A stretch of DNA of 64,000 nucleotides from an uncultured Nostocoides sp. (GCA_937907685.1 CALCXF010000016.1:1-64000), one strand, 5' to 3'; positions 44,644 through 54,143 are shown, counted from the stretch's first letter. Notes: generated from the sequence alone by a model not told the origin. Translations and numbers: made by a program.

Positions 44644-45006
44644 ATGACGACGGTGGCCACGGTCCTCACCGCCCTGGTGGCGGTCATCCACGTCGCCATC
44701 GTCGTCCTCGAGATGGCGCTCTGGGACACGCCCCGCGGTCGAGCCGCCTTCGGCACCAGCCGCGAGCTCGCCGGCCAGACGAAGGTCCTCGCCGCGAACC
44801 AGGGCCTGTACAACGGCTTCCTGGTGGCAGGACTCGTCCTCGCCCTCGTCGGACCCCCGGAGCACCGGTTCGCCTTCGCCGTCTACACCCTGTCCTGCGT
44901 CGTCGTGGCCGGCCTCTTCGGTGCGGTCACCGTGAGCCGCCGCATCCTCTGGGTCCAGGCGCTACCGGCGGCGGCGGCGCTGGTCGCCCACCTTCTCGCC
45001 CGGTGA
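44644..45006 (+). CDS. DUF1304 membrane protein
   Basis: LTALVAVIHVAIVVLEMALWDTPRGRAAFGTSRELAGQTKVLAANQGLYNGFLVAGL. Confidence 0.9.
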   Translation: MTTVATVLTALVAVIHVAIVVLEMALWDTPRGRAAFGTSRELAGQTKVLAANQGLYNGFLVAGLVLALVGPPEHRFAFAVYTLSCVVVAGLFGAVTVSRRILWVQALPAAAALVAHLLAR

Positions 45007-45022
45007 CGGCAGCCGTCACCGG
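45000..45022. terminator. Bidirectional hairpin between convergent genes
   Basis: CCGGTGACGG-CAG-CCGTCACCGG, 10-bp perfect stem, 3-nt loop, spanning the stops of DUF1304 (+) and the small minus ORF. Confidence 0.6.
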
Positions 45023-45171
45023 AGAAGCAGGTTCAGGCCCACCGTCAGCAGCACCGAGAGCAGGACCGAGACGAGGATCATCACGAGGCACCCTGCGGCA
45101 CCCCCCACGGGACGGATCTGCACGGGGCTCATGGGCAGCATCCTGTCATCCTGCGGAACGCCACGAGCCAT
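45016..45171 (-). CDS. Small single-TM protein
   Basis: MARGVPQDDRMLPMSPVQIRPVGGAAGCLVMILVSVLLSVLLTVGLNLLLR; start uncertain. Confidence 0.4.
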   Translation of the reverse strand: MARGVPQDDRMLPMSPVQIRPVGGAAGCLVMILVSVLLSVLLTVGLNLLLR

Positions 45172-45185
45172 GGCATGCACAGCGC

Positions 45186-45214
45186 TTGACCCTTCCCAGA
45201 ATACTCGGTATACC
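45186..45214 (+). promoter_or_regulatory. Promoter TTGACC-N17-TATACC for padR-ABC operon
   Basis: -35 at 45186-45191, 17-bp spacer, -10 at 45209-45214. Confidence 0.65.
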
Positions 45215-45244
45215 TCGGGGGCACGCCCCCGGAATACCGGGTAT
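45201..45244. promoter_or_regulatory. Candidate PadR operators: two ATAC-N3-GTAT dyads 33 bp apart
   Basis: ATACTCGGTAT (45201-45211) and ATACCGGGTAT (45234-45244), separated by a GC-rich inverted repeat. Confidence 0.65.
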
Positions 45245-45265
45245 ACCGCCTCAGGAGGATGACGG

Positions 45266-45928
45266 ATGTCGGTGAGGTCCGGACTCATGGCGTTGCTCGC
45301 GGAGGGCGAGAAGTACGGCGCCCAGCTGCGAGGCGAGTTCGAGAGCCGCACCGGCGGCACGTGGCCGCTCAACGTCGGTCAGGTCTACACGACGCTGGAC
45401 CGACTCGTCCGTGACGGCTTGGCGGAGCAGGCCGGTCACGCCGACACCGAGGGTCGGATCGCCTACCGACTCACCGACGCCGGTCGAGCAAAGCTCGACA
45501 CCTGGTGGACGACCCCCGTCGACCGCACGAACACCCCAAGGGACGAGCTGACCATCAAGCTGGCCCTCGCGGTGACGGCCCCGGGCGTGGACGTCCACCG
45601 GGTGGTGCAGAGCCAGAGGAGCGCCACCCTTCGGCACCTCCACGACCTCACGCGGCTCAAGCGAGAGGCTGGCGGCAGAACGGAGGGGGCTGCCGCGCAC
45701 CACGACGGGGCCGGCGGGCTCGCCTGGCTCCTCGTTCTCGAGCACCTCGTCTTCGCGGCGGAGGCGGAGGTGCGCTGGCTCGACCACGTCGAGACCCTGC
45801 TGGTCCGCCACAGGACCGCACCGGCCGCCGGTCGCCGCCGTGACCCGGCAGTCCGCACCAGGACCGCCCCGCCGCCACCGGATCCCGACGTGGTCGGCAC
45901 CATGCCTCACGGAGGGACCACCTCATGA
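45266..45928 (+). CDS. PadR family transcriptional regulator
   Basis: MSVRSGLMALLAEGEKYGAQLRGEFESRTGGTWPLNVGQVYTTLDRLVRDGL. Confidence 0.93.
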   Translation: MSVRSGLMALLAEGEKYGAQLRGEFESRTGGTWPLNVGQVYTTLDRLVRDGLAEQAGHADTEGRIAYRLTDAGRAKLDTWWTTPVDRTNTPRDELTIKLALAVTAPGVDVHRVVQSQRSATLRHLHDLTRLKREAGGRTEGAAAHHDGAGGLAWLLVLEHLVFAAEAEVRWLDHVETLLVRHRTAPAAGRRRDPAVRTRTAPPPPDPDVVGTMPHGGTTS

Positions 45929-46656
45929 CCGAACCCCATGTCGTCATCTCCGACGTCTCCCGTGTCCACGGCGCCGGCGAGACCGCGGTCACCGCCCTGG
46001 CGGGCGTGTCGCTCCACATCCTCCCCGGTGAGCTCGTCGCCGTCATGGGCCCGAGCGGGTCGGGCAAGTCGACCCTGCTCAACATCGCAGGCGGTCTCGA
46101 CCGCCCCACCTCGGGCTCGGTCTCCATCGGCGGCGAGACGCTGAACGACCTCGGCCCACGAAAGCTCGCCAGGCTCCGCCGCCGCCGGATGGGCTTCGTG
46201 TTCCAGGACTACAACCTCATCCCGAGTCTCACCGCGGCCGAGAACGTGGGGCTGCCCCTGGAGCTCGACGGCACTCGAGCACGCCGGGCCCGCCGGGAGG
46301 CGCGGCACACCCTGGACCTCATGGGACTCATGGACCTCTCGGACCGGTACCCGGACCAGATGTCCGGAGGGCAGCAGCAGAGGGTGGCGATCGCCCGGGC
46401 CCTCGTCGGCAGCCGGCGCTTCGTGCTGGCAGACGAGCCGACCGGTGCCCTGGACACCCACACGGGCGAGGAGGTCCTCCGGGTGCTGCGAGAGCGCTGC
46501 GACGAGGGCGTCGCCGGGCTCCTGGTCACCCACGAGGCGCGCCACGCGGCGTGGGCGGACCGGGTGGTCTTCCTTCGCGACGGAGTCATCGTCGACACGA
46601 CCGGGATGCGGGAGAGCCCGGAGGATCTCCTTGCGGCCGAGGAGGCCGCCCGATGA
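45925..46656 (+). CDS. ABC transporter ATP-binding protein (MacB/LolD type)
   Basis: MGPSGSGKSTLLNIAGGLDRPTSG, MSGGQQQRVAIARALVG, ADEPTGALDT. Confidence 0.95.
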   Translation: MTEPHVVISDVSRVHGAGETAVTALAGVSLHILPGELVAVMGPSGSGKSTLLNIAGGLDRPTSGSVSIGGETLNDLGPRKLARLRRRRMGFVFQDYNLIPSLTAAENVGLPLELDGTRARRARREARHTLDLMGLMDLSDRYPDQMSGGQQQRVAIARALVGSRRFVLADEPTGALDTHTGEEVLRVLRERCDEGVAGLLVTHEARHAAWADRVVFLRDGVIVDTTGMRESPEDLLAAEEAAR

Positions 46657-49535
46657 CGACCCTCGCGCGGCCTGACCCCCGCACGGACGGCGGTCCGAAA
46701 GCGGCGCATCCGAAGCAGGGCGGGCGCCGGTATGCCGAATGGCGGGCGAGCTGGGCCGTCGCCCTGCGCATGGCGCGCCGTGACGTCCGTCGCCACCGGG
46801 GCCGCAGTGCGCTCGTCGTCGTCATGGTCGCCGTGCCGACCCTGCTCCTCAGCGTTCTCGTCACCGTGGCCGCCACCTCCGACGTCAGCGGCACAGAGCT
46901 CATCGGCCCCTCCATGGGCAACGGGCAGGCCTTGCTCGAGGGTCCGTCGGCGGGTCGGGTCCTCCAGGGCGCCTCGCCCGGTGAGGCGTCGGCCGGTGTG
47001 GAGACGGAGGCCCTTCCGGTCATGGGCCTCGACCCCGCGGCCGGTGCCTTCGCCAACGCGGATGCGGTGGGCCGCCTCGTCGGCGCGCCGGTCGTCCCCA
47101 CCACCTGGCATCCGGTCCGGATCACGCTCGGGGAGCGCCGACTCACCATCGACACCCGCGTGCTCGACGGACGCGAAGACCTCGGGGCGAAGCTCACGCT
47201 CGAGAGCGGGCGCTGGCCGCAGGGCACGGGTGAGGCGCTGGTGACGGCATACGGACTGGGGCGGGGGGTCCCCGGCAGTGGGACGATGGCCCTCACCGCC
47301 GCCGGAGAGGAACACCGCGTCACCGTCGTCGGTGTCGGCCGACTCCTCAGTCACTGGGGCGCGGAAGGGCTCGTCATGGCCGAGCCCCTCGTCGACACCC
47401 CCGGGAACGGCGGCTGGATCGTTCGGGGCGACGACCCCGTCACGTGGCCGGAAGTCCAGGAGCTCAACGCCCATGGCCTCCGTGTGACCTCGGCAGCGGT
47501 GCTGCGCGACCCTCCCAGCGAGGACGAGCTCCCCGCGGAGCTCCGTGGCATGGTCGGCGGCGGTGCGGAGCAGCTGCGGGCCGTCACCGCGCTCGGCGCC
47601 GTCATGCTGCTCGTCACGACCGCCCTCCTCGTGGGCCCGGCGTTCGCGGTCAGTGCGGCCCGGCAACGACGCACGCTGGCACTGGCGGCGAGCAACGGAG
47701 CCAGCACCCCGGTGCTCCGCAGGACGGTGCTGGGACAGGCCCTGGTCCTCGGCACCGTCTCCTCCGTCCTCGGTGTCGTCCTCGGCGTGGCCGTGGCTCG
47801 GGGGCTCGTCGCGTGGACCATGCGCGAGGGCGCCGGCATCGCGGGGGCATTCGACGTGCGGTGGATGGTGCTCATGGCCATCGCCGGGTGCGCCGTGGCC
47901 AGCACGCTCGTGGCGGCGCTCGCCCCCGCCCGCCGCCTCGGTCGGCTCGACATCGTCGGTGTGATGCGGGGACAGAGCGTCTCGCCACCGCCGAGCCGCG
48001 GGTTGTTCCTCGGCGGGCTGCTGCTCGCGGGCATCGGCGCGCTCCTCATCCTCGCGGGCACTGGCGTGGTGTCCGTGCCTGCGTTGGCCATCCTCGGCCA
48101 GCGGCCAGGAGGGGGCGGGGGCGAGGTGCCTGTGACGCTGGGGGCCGTCGTGCTCATCCTCGGAGCCCTCTTCACGGTGCCAGTGCTCCTCACCCTCGTC
48201 GGACGGATGGGCAGCCGGATGCCGAGCGCCCTGCGGATGGCGGCGCGCGACCTCGCCCGGCACCGGTCGCGCAGCGCCCCGTCCGTGGCGGCCGTGCTGG
48301 CGGCGGTCGCGGGTCTGACCTTCGGGCTCACCGGGCTGGCGAGCGACACCGAGCAGCGGGAAGAGGAGTACCTCCCGCAGACCATCGATGGTGAGGTGCT
48401 GGTGCTTCCGGGGTGGGACGCGCCGCTGGGGGTCGCGCAGGTCGCCGCAGCGGCTGCGGGCCTCGTCGTGTCGGAGAACCTCACCGTCGACACCAACGAC
48501 CCGTGGATGGAGGGCGAACAGCCGACCGAGCCGTTCCAGTCGACGTTCGTCAACCTCGTCCCACCGCAGTGCACGCCCGAGCAGACCGTGATCTTTCCCT
48601 TCGCGGAGGGCCCCACCGGTCCGTCGCCCGAGGCGTGCATGGTCGCCGGCACCAACGGCGTGAACGGTGGCACGGTGGTGCTGCTCCCCGCCGACGAGGC
48701 GGTCCGGCGGCTGGGTCTCGACACGGCCCAGGAAGCCCTGCTCCGTGGCGGCGGGGTCGTCGTCGGTCGGGTGCCACCGATCGTCACGGCGGCAGGCACA
48801 GCCCGGCTCGCGCGGGGCACCTACGTCACCGACCCGCAGGCCACCGGCCCGACCGACCCCGAGCTCGAGGTCAGCCAGGACGTCACGGTGCCGGTCATCG
48901 CCATGCCACAGACCAAGGAGACAGCGGGGCGGATGCTCCAGGGCAGCATGCTCCTCGCCACCGACACCGCAACGACCCGGAACTGGCCCACTCGCACGGG
49001 CAGCGTCACCGTGAGGAGCGCCTCCGGTGCCGCGGTGTCCGACGAGACCGTCGAGAAGCTCCAGCAGTCCCTGGGCGACGACGTCGGCGTCGTCGTCGAA
49101 CGGGGCTTCCAGCGGGAGGACCGCCTCGTCGTGGGCATCCTCCTGGGCGTCTTCGCCCTGCTCATCCTCGTCATCACGCTGACCTCCACCGCGCTCACCC
49201 TCGCGGAGCAGCAGACCGACCAGGCGACCCTCGCCGCACTCGGCGCGACGCGAGGCACCCGGCGGGTGATGGCCGCGGCCCAGGCGTTCCTGTTGGCGGT
49301 GGTCGGCTGTCTCCTCGGGGTGGCCGTCGGGCTCGTGCCCGGCATCGCCGTCTCGCGGCCACTTACGATCGACGGGTGGGACCCCGTCACGCAGGCACCG
49401 TCGGCCGTGAGCGGGAGCCTCGCGATCCCGTGGGTGGAGATCGGCGTGGTGGCACTGGTGGTCCCGCTGGTCGCGGCGGTGATCGCCGCGGTCGGCATCC
49501 GCCGAGCCCCTCAGGTGACCCGCCGCGCCACCTGA
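46653..49535 (+). CDS. FtsX-like ABC permease
   Basis: Large permease with two FtsX/MacB-type TM modules; overlaps ATPase stop. Confidence 0.92.
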   Translation: MTTLARPDPRTDGGPKAAHPKQGGRRYAEWRASWAVALRMARRDVRRHRGRSALVVVMVAVPTLLLSVLVTVAATSDVSGTELIGPSMGNGQALLEGPSAGRVLQGASPGEASAGVETEALPVMGLDPAAGAFANADAVGRLVGAPVVPTTWHPVRITLGERRLTIDTRVLDGREDLGAKLTLESGRWPQGTGEALVTAYGLGRGVPGSGTMALTAAGEEHRVTVVGVGRLLSHWGAEGLVMAEPLVDTPGNGGWIVRGDDPVTWPEVQELNAHGLRVTSAAVLRDPPSEDELPAELRGMVGGGAEQLRAVTALGAVMLLVTTALLVGPAFAVSAARQRRTLALAASNGASTPVLRRTVLGQALVLGTVSSVLGVVLGVAVARGLVAWTMREGAGIAGAFDVRWMVLMAIAGCAVASTLVAALAPARRLGRLDIVGVMRGQSVSPPPSRGLFLGGLLLAGIGALLILAGTGVVSVPALAILGQRPGGGGGEVPVTLGAVVLILGALFTVPVLLTLVGRMGSRMPSALRMAARDLARHRSRSAPSVAAVLAAVAGLTFGLTGLASDTEQREEEYLPQTIDGEVLVLPGWDAPLGVAQVAAAAAGLVVSENLTVDTNDPWMEGEQPTEPFQSTFVNLVPPQCTPEQTVIFPFAEGPTGPSPEACMVAGTNGVNGGTVVLLPADEAVRRLGLDTAQEALLRGGGVVVGRVPPIVTAAGTARLARGTYVTDPQATGPTDPELEVSQDVTVPVIAMPQTKETAGRMLQGSMLLATDTATTRNWPTRTGSVTVRSASGAAVSDETVEKLQQSLGDDVGVVVERGFQREDRLVVGILLGVFALLILVITLTSTALTLAEQQTDQATLAALGATRGTRRVMAAAQAFLLAVVGCLLGVAVGLVPGIAVSRPLTIDGWDPVTQAPSAVSGSLAIPWVEIGVVALVVPLVAAVIAAVGIRRAPQVTRRAT

Positions 49536-49585
49536 CGGTCGTCGCCGACGTTCTGGCGCCGTGGCGCCGGCGCTAGGATGGACCT

Positions 49586-49670
49586 GCTGAGGGTTCCTGG
49601 TGCGTCCTTGGAGGCGGGTTCGGCGCACGCTCGCTCCGCCCTCCCCGGGCGCGTGACCAGGAAGCACCCG
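49586..49670 (+). ncRNA. Candidate structured 5' leader that sequesters the SD of the MFS gene
   Basis: TAGGAT -10 (49574-49579); outer stem TTCCTGGT (49594-49601) with ACCAGGAA (49656-49663); inner stem GGAGGCGG (49610-49617) with CCGCCCTCC (49636-49644, one bulge); SD AGGAAG (49659-49664) lies in the outer stem. Confidence 0.45.
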
Positions 49671-50915
49671 ATGTCACCACTGGCCTCCTACCGCCGCCTC
49701 TTCACCCTCGCCGGACCGCTCTACGTCGTCGTGGCGTTCGTCGGCCGCCTTCCGCTCGCGATGGGCCAGATGGGGACGCTCCTCCTCGTCGCGGGGACCA
49801 CCGGTTCGTACGGCGTCGGTGGAGCAGCGGCCGGTGCCCTGGCCGTGGCGAACGCCGTGGGCTCCCCCATCGCCGGCTCCCTCGCGGACCGGGTGGGCCA
49901 GCGCCCGGTCGTCCTCGTGCAGTCGGTGGTCGGAGGCCTCGGGCTCCTCGTGCTCGTGGCCCTGGCGGATGCCGGGGTCAGTCCTGTCCTCGTCGTCGCG
50001 AGCGCAGCGCTGGCAGGCGCCGCCATGCCGCAGATCGGCCCTCTCGCCCGGGTTCGCTGGCGCCCCATCACCCGGGACACCGGCCATCGTCAGCCACGTC
50101 TCATGGACGCCGCGTTCTCCTACGAGGGCGCGGCCGACGAGGCCTCGTTCGTCCTCGGTCCCGCCCTGCTCGGGCTCATCGTCGTGCTGGCCAGCCCGCA
50201 GGTGGCGCTCGTCGTGGCGGCGAGCGTGCTCCTCGTGTTCGGGTGCTGGTTCGCCCTCCACCACACTGCCCGCCTCACCCTCGCCCACCGGCCCGACGGG
50301 AGCCCGGGCGCCCGCCTGCTCAGCGCCGCATTCGTCGTGCTCCTCGTGGCACAGCTGCTCATCGGCGTCGTCTTCGGTTCCGTCCAGACGGGGACCACCG
50401 TGCTGGCCACGGTCTCCGGGCAGCCGGGCATCGCCGGTCTCGTGCACGCCAGCCTGGGAGTGGGCTCGGTGGTCGCGGGACTGGCGGTGGCGGCACTGCC
50501 TGCCCGTTTCGGGTACCCCGCAAGGGTTCTCACGGCCGCCGCGGGACTGGCGGTGCTGTCCGTGCCCCTTCTCGTCACCGACACGATCGCGCGGCTCGTC
50601 GTCGTCGTCCTCGTGCTCGGCTTCGTCGTCGCGCCCTACATGATCAGCGTGTTCATGCTCGGGGAGCGCGCAGCCCCCGCGGAGAAGGTCGGGGCCGCGA
50701 TGACCCTGCTCGCCGGCGCCACCGGCATCGGGTATGCCGTCGGCTCGGCCAGTGCCGGACGACTCGCCGACCTCCACGGGCACTCCGGCGCCTTCGCGGT
50801 GACGGTGGGGGCCGCGCTCACCGCGGCGCTCCTCGCGGCGGCCGGCCAACCGCTCCTGCGTCGGGTCACTCGTGCCGAGCCAGAGGCGGCCCGCACGGAC
50901 CTCGCAACGGCCTGA
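49671..50915 (+). CDS. MFS transporter
   Basis: MSPLASYRRLFTLAGPLYVVVAFVGRLPLAMGQMGTLLLV...GSLADRVGQRPVVLVQ; ATG with AGGAAG SD. Confidence 0.88.
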   Translation: MSPLASYRRLFTLAGPLYVVVAFVGRLPLAMGQMGTLLLVAGTTGSYGVGGAAAGALAVANAVGSPIAGSLADRVGQRPVVLVQSVVGGLGLLVLVALADAGVSPVLVVASAALAGAAMPQIGPLARVRWRPITRDTGHRQPRLMDAAFSYEGAADEASFVLGPALLGLIVVLASPQVALVVAASVLLVFGCWFALHHTARLTLAHRPDGSPGARLLSAAFVVLLVAQLLIGVVFGSVQTGTTVLATVSGQPGIAGLVHASLGVGSVVAGLAVAALPARFGYPARVLTAAAGLAVLSVPLLVTDTIARLVVVVLVLGFVVAPYMISVFMLGERAAPAEKVGAAMTLLAGATGIGYAVGSASAGRLADLHGHSGAFAVTVGAALTAALLAAAGQPLLRRVTRAEPEAARTDLATA

Positions 50916-51050
50916 AGGGGACCACCGGCAGCGCGCCGCAGCAGGAGCGTGCCGCCCGGCACCCGAGCTGCTGCCTCCAGCGGCGGTGGTGCGCGACGCC
51001 GGGTTGGTCGCTCCACCACGGCCGCGGTGATCGTGGGGCAGGATGAAGCC

Positions 51051-51683
51051 ATGACCGAGCAGCCCCGCAGCGACGAGAACCAGGACGCGGACGAGGGCGA
51101 CGACCGCATGGTGCCGACCACGGTGACGAGTGACGGCGAGAGGGTCGTCATCGTCACCCCCAACGGGATGGGCGTCGCACCCCACGAGCCCGTGCCCCCG
51201 GAACCGCAACGCGTGACCAACCCGGCCGACCTCGTGGAGCACCCGGCCAAGGTCATGCGCATCGGCTCGATGGTCAAGCAGCTCCTCGAGGAGGTGCGCA
51301 GCGCCCCGCTCGACGAGAAGGGCCGGGCCCGGCTGGCCGACATCCACGAGCGCTCCATCGGCGAGCTCAAGGACGGGCTGGCCCCCGAGCTCGTCGACGA
51401 GCTCGAGCGCATCGCGCTCCCCTTCAAGGACGACGCGCCCTCCGATGCCGAGCTGCGCATCGCCCAGGCCCAGCTCGTCGGCTGGCTGGAGGGCCTGTTC
51501 CACGGCATCCAGACGGCGCTCGTCGCGCAGCAGATGGCCGCGCAGGCGCAGCTGCAGCAGATGCGCGCACTGCCGCCGGGCGTGGCACGTCAACCGGTGA
51601 TTCCGAACGCACCGGGGATGCCGCGCACCGGCCCGCCCAAGGGCGAGGCGACCCATGCCGAGGGCACCGGCCAGTATCTCTGA
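51051..51683 (+). CDS. bpa: Bacterial proteasome activator Bpa/PafE
   Basis: HPAKVMRIGSMVKQLLEEVRSAPLDEKGRARLADIHERSIGELKDGLAPELVDELERIALPF...; C-terminal GTGQYL motif. Confidence 0.93.
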   Translation: MTEQPRSDENQDADEGDDRMVPTTVTSDGERVVIVTPNGMGVAPHEPVPPEPQRVTNPADLVEHPAKVMRIGSMVKQLLEEVRSAPLDEKGRARLADIHERSIGELKDGLAPELVDELERIALPFKDDAPSDAELRIAQAQLVGWLEGLFHGIQTALVAQQMAAQAQLQQMRALPPGVARQPVIPNAPGMPRTGPPKGEATHAEGTGQYL

Positions 51684-51739
51684 CCCCGCACGACGGCAGC
51701 AGCCGGACCACCCACCCCCCGAAGCGAAGGAGCACCACG

Positions 51740-52168
51740 ATGGCCACGAGTCGCACCGCCACCTCTCACTGGGAGGGCACCCTGAACGAGGGAGCCGGCC
51801 AGGTCACCATGCAGTCCTCGGGCATCGGCACGTTCAACGTGACGTGGGCGTCACGCGCGGAGGAGCCGGACGGCCGCACCAGCCCCGAGGAGCTCATCGC
51901 CGCGGCTCACTCCTCGTGCTTCTCGATGGCTCTGTCCGGAGCACTGGCTCGGGCCGGGACGCCGGCGACCTCGCTCGACACCACTGCCGACGTGACCTTC
52001 CAGCCCGGCACCGGAATCACCGGCGTCGTGATCAAGGTCACCGGCGTCGTGCCGGGCATGTCGGCCGACCAGTTCCAGGAGGCGGCCGAGGGCGCGAGGA
52101 CCGGCTGCCCGGTCAGCCAGGCGCTCCAGGCGGTCCCGATCTCGCTCGAGGCGGCTCTCGTCGGGTGA
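51740..52168 (+). CDS. OsmC family peroxiredoxin
   Basis: SHWEGTLNEGAGQVTMQSS...TSPEELIAAAHSSCFSMALSGAL...CPVSQAL. Confidence 0.93.
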   Translation: MATSRTATSHWEGTLNEGAGQVTMQSSGIGTFNVTWASRAEEPDGRTSPEELIAAAHSSCFSMALSGALARAGTPATSLDTTADVTFQPGTGITGVVIKVTGVVPGMSADQFQEAAEGARTGCPVSQALQAVPISLEAALVG

Positions 52169-52265
52169 GCCGGCCCGGATCCGCCGTCGACCGCACCGAC
52201 CCGCCTCCTGGTCCGGGCTCATCCACGTGAGCCCGGCTCGCGGGCCGACGTCGTTCACTCTCGTC

Positions 52266-52757
52266 GTGCAGCCGACGGATCGCCTGCGCGTCGAACCCCT
52301 GCGGGTGGAGGACGCCGACGAGATGGTCGAGGTGCTGTCCGATGTCCGCCTCCACGAGTTCACCGGCGGCTCGCCGCCCGACGTGGAGGAGCTGCGGCGC
52401 CGGTACCGGGTCCAGGTCACGGGGGTGTCGCCGGACGGGCGTGAGACCTGGCTCAACTGGGTCGTGCGCCTCCGATCGGACGGCACGGCGATCGGCTACG
52501 TCCAGGCCAGCCTCGAGCGAGCCGGCGCCGACGCTGAGGTGGCGTGGGTCATCGGAAGGGCCTGGCAGGGACAGGGCTACGCGAGCGAGGCCGTCGGGGC
52601 GATGGTCATGGCATTGCGCGCCGCCGGTACCCGCCGCCTCGTGGCCCACGTCAAGGCCGACCACGCGGCATCCCGGCGGGTGGCCGAACGTGCGGGTCTC
52701 GTGCCGACGGGCACCGTGGTCGACGACGAGGACGAGTGGGAGTGGCGCGCGCCCTGA
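52266..52757 (+). CDS. GNAT family N-acetyltransferase (RimJ/RimL-like)
   Basis: DRLRVEPLRVEDADEMVEVLSD...VAWVIGRAWQGQGYASEAVGAMVMALRAAGTRRLVAHVKADHAASRRVAERAGLVPTG; start 52227 also possible. Confidence 0.88.
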   Translation: MQPTDRLRVEPLRVEDADEMVEVLSDVRLHEFTGGSPPDVEELRRRYRVQVTGVSPDGRETWLNWVVRLRSDGTAIGYVQASLERAGADAEVAWVIGRAWQGQGYASEAVGAMVMALRAAGTRRLVAHVKADHAASRRVAERAGLVPTGTVVDDEDEWEWRAP

Positions 52758-52802
52758 CGCGGTCCGCGCGCCGGGCCGGCCCACGACCCGGGCCGGCGGT
52801 CG

Positions 52803-54143
52803 TCAGTCGTGTGTCGTCGACCCACGGGCGTCCAGCGTCCGCAGTGGGGAGAGCCATCCGAAAGCGGCGGCCACCACAGCGACCGAGACCACGGCGACGA
52901 GCGCCGGGCGCAGCCCCACGGCCCCCGCCAGGGCGCTCGCCACCAGCGCACCGCCGGTCCACCCCACCCCGAAGGACAGCATCCTCCCGGCGGTGTTGAC
53001 CCGGCCCAGCAGCGGTTCGGGGGTCACCTGCTGGCGATAGGTCATCGAGTTGAGGATGACCCCTTGGTACGAGACGCCCCAGACGACCATCACCGCGACG
53101 GCCACCTGCCAGGACGCGGCGGTCACGACGACGATGCCCGAAACGGCCGCGAGCGGCAGCCACAGCAGTGCCAGCCGGTTGGGTGAGACCACCCTCAGCA
53201 GGCGCGGGGTGATCACCGCGACGAGCATGCCTCCGATCCCCCACGCGGCGAAGACGAGACCGAACCTCCAACCGCTCGTCCCGACGTCGAGGAGGCGGTC
53301 GGCATACGGCACCGAGAGCGCCATGAACCCGGCGCCCGAGAAGGACAGGAGGAAGCCGATCACCGTCTGGGACCGCACCCCCACGTGCCTCCAGAGGAAA
53401 CGCAGGCCGGCGGCGACCTCCGTGAGCAGCACCCGCGGGCGCAGCGGTGGCTGGCCCTCCCGTGGCTCCGACAGGCGGGTTCGGATGGTCGCCACGCAGG
53501 CCGCCGACAGGGCGAACGAGAGCGCGTCCACCGCCAGCAGGACGGCAGGGTGGATGAACGCCAGGGCCACTCCCGCAAGCATCGGGACGCCGAGGTCGAG
53601 GAGCGACCCCACGCCCCACACGGCGGAATTGGCCTGCCCGATGCGGTCACGTCCCACGATCGCCGGCAGTGCACCGAACGCCGCGCCGTCGAAGAAGACG
53701 AATGCCGCCTGCGTGAGGAAGCCGGCGACGAGCGCGTGCACCACGGTCAGGGAGCCCAGCCACCAGGCGATGGGGATCGACGCCATCGTGAGCGCGGCGA
53801 CGACGTCGGCGACCACCATGACGCGACGGCGGTCGAGGCGGTCCGACAGCGCCCCGGAGAAGAGGCCGAGCACGAGGTAGGGCAACCCCTCGACGACGGT
53901 GATGAGCGCGGTCAGGGATGGGCTGCCGCTGAGGCGGTAGACGAGCACGGGCAGGGCCACGGCGGTGACGAGGGTGCCGGCGATCGACACCTCGCGAGCC
54001 AGCCAGTAGCGCCGGAAGTCCCGGTCATGCCGCAGCGGCGGAGGCGGCGGCGCGGAGGCACCCGCCTCCTGCGTGTCCGTCCCACCGGTGGCACCGCGAC
54101 GTTGCGCGGTGGTCCCGAGTCCGACGGTGTCGTCGCTGCTCAC
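52803..54143 (-). CDS. MFS transporter (enterobactin exporter EntS-like)
   Basis: RDFRRYWLAREVSIAGTLVTAVALPVLVYRLSGSPSLTAL...GALSDRLDRRRVMVVADVV; GTG start overlapping upstream stop. Confidence 0.88.
   Translation of the reverse strand: MSSDDTVGLGTTAQRRGATGGTDTQEAGASAPPPPPLRHDRDFRRYWLAREVSIAGTLVTAVALPVLVYRLSGSPSLTALITVVEGLPYLVLGLFSGALSDRLDRRRVMVVADVVAALTMASIPIAWWLGSLTVVHALVAGFLTQAAFVFFDGAAFGALPAIVGRDRIGQANSAVWGVGSLLDLGVPMLAGVALAFIHPAVLLAVDALSFALSAACVATIRTRLSEPREGQPPLRPRVLLTEVAAGLRFLWRHVGVRSQTVIGFLLSFSGAGFMALSVPYADRLLDVGTSGWRFGLVFAAWGIGGMLVAVITPRLLRVVSPNRLALLWLPLAAVSGIVVVTAASWQVAVAVMVVWGVSYQGVILNSMTYRQQVTPEPLLGRVNTAGRMLSFGVGWTGGALVASALAGAVGLRPALVAVVSVAVVAAAFGWLSPLRTLDARGSTTHD

Noticed and set aside
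46209-49667. 1152-aa minus-strand ORF antisense to the FtsX permease
   Set aside because: Compositionally a GC-shadow ORF (Arg/His/Gly/Pro-rich); the plus-strand permease is well supported.
49578-49670. N-terminal extension of the MFS protein from ATG 49578
   Set aside because: MDLLRVPGASLEAGSAHARSALPGRV is not MFS-like, that ATG overlaps the TAGGAT -10 and lacks an SD; 49671 has AGGAAG.
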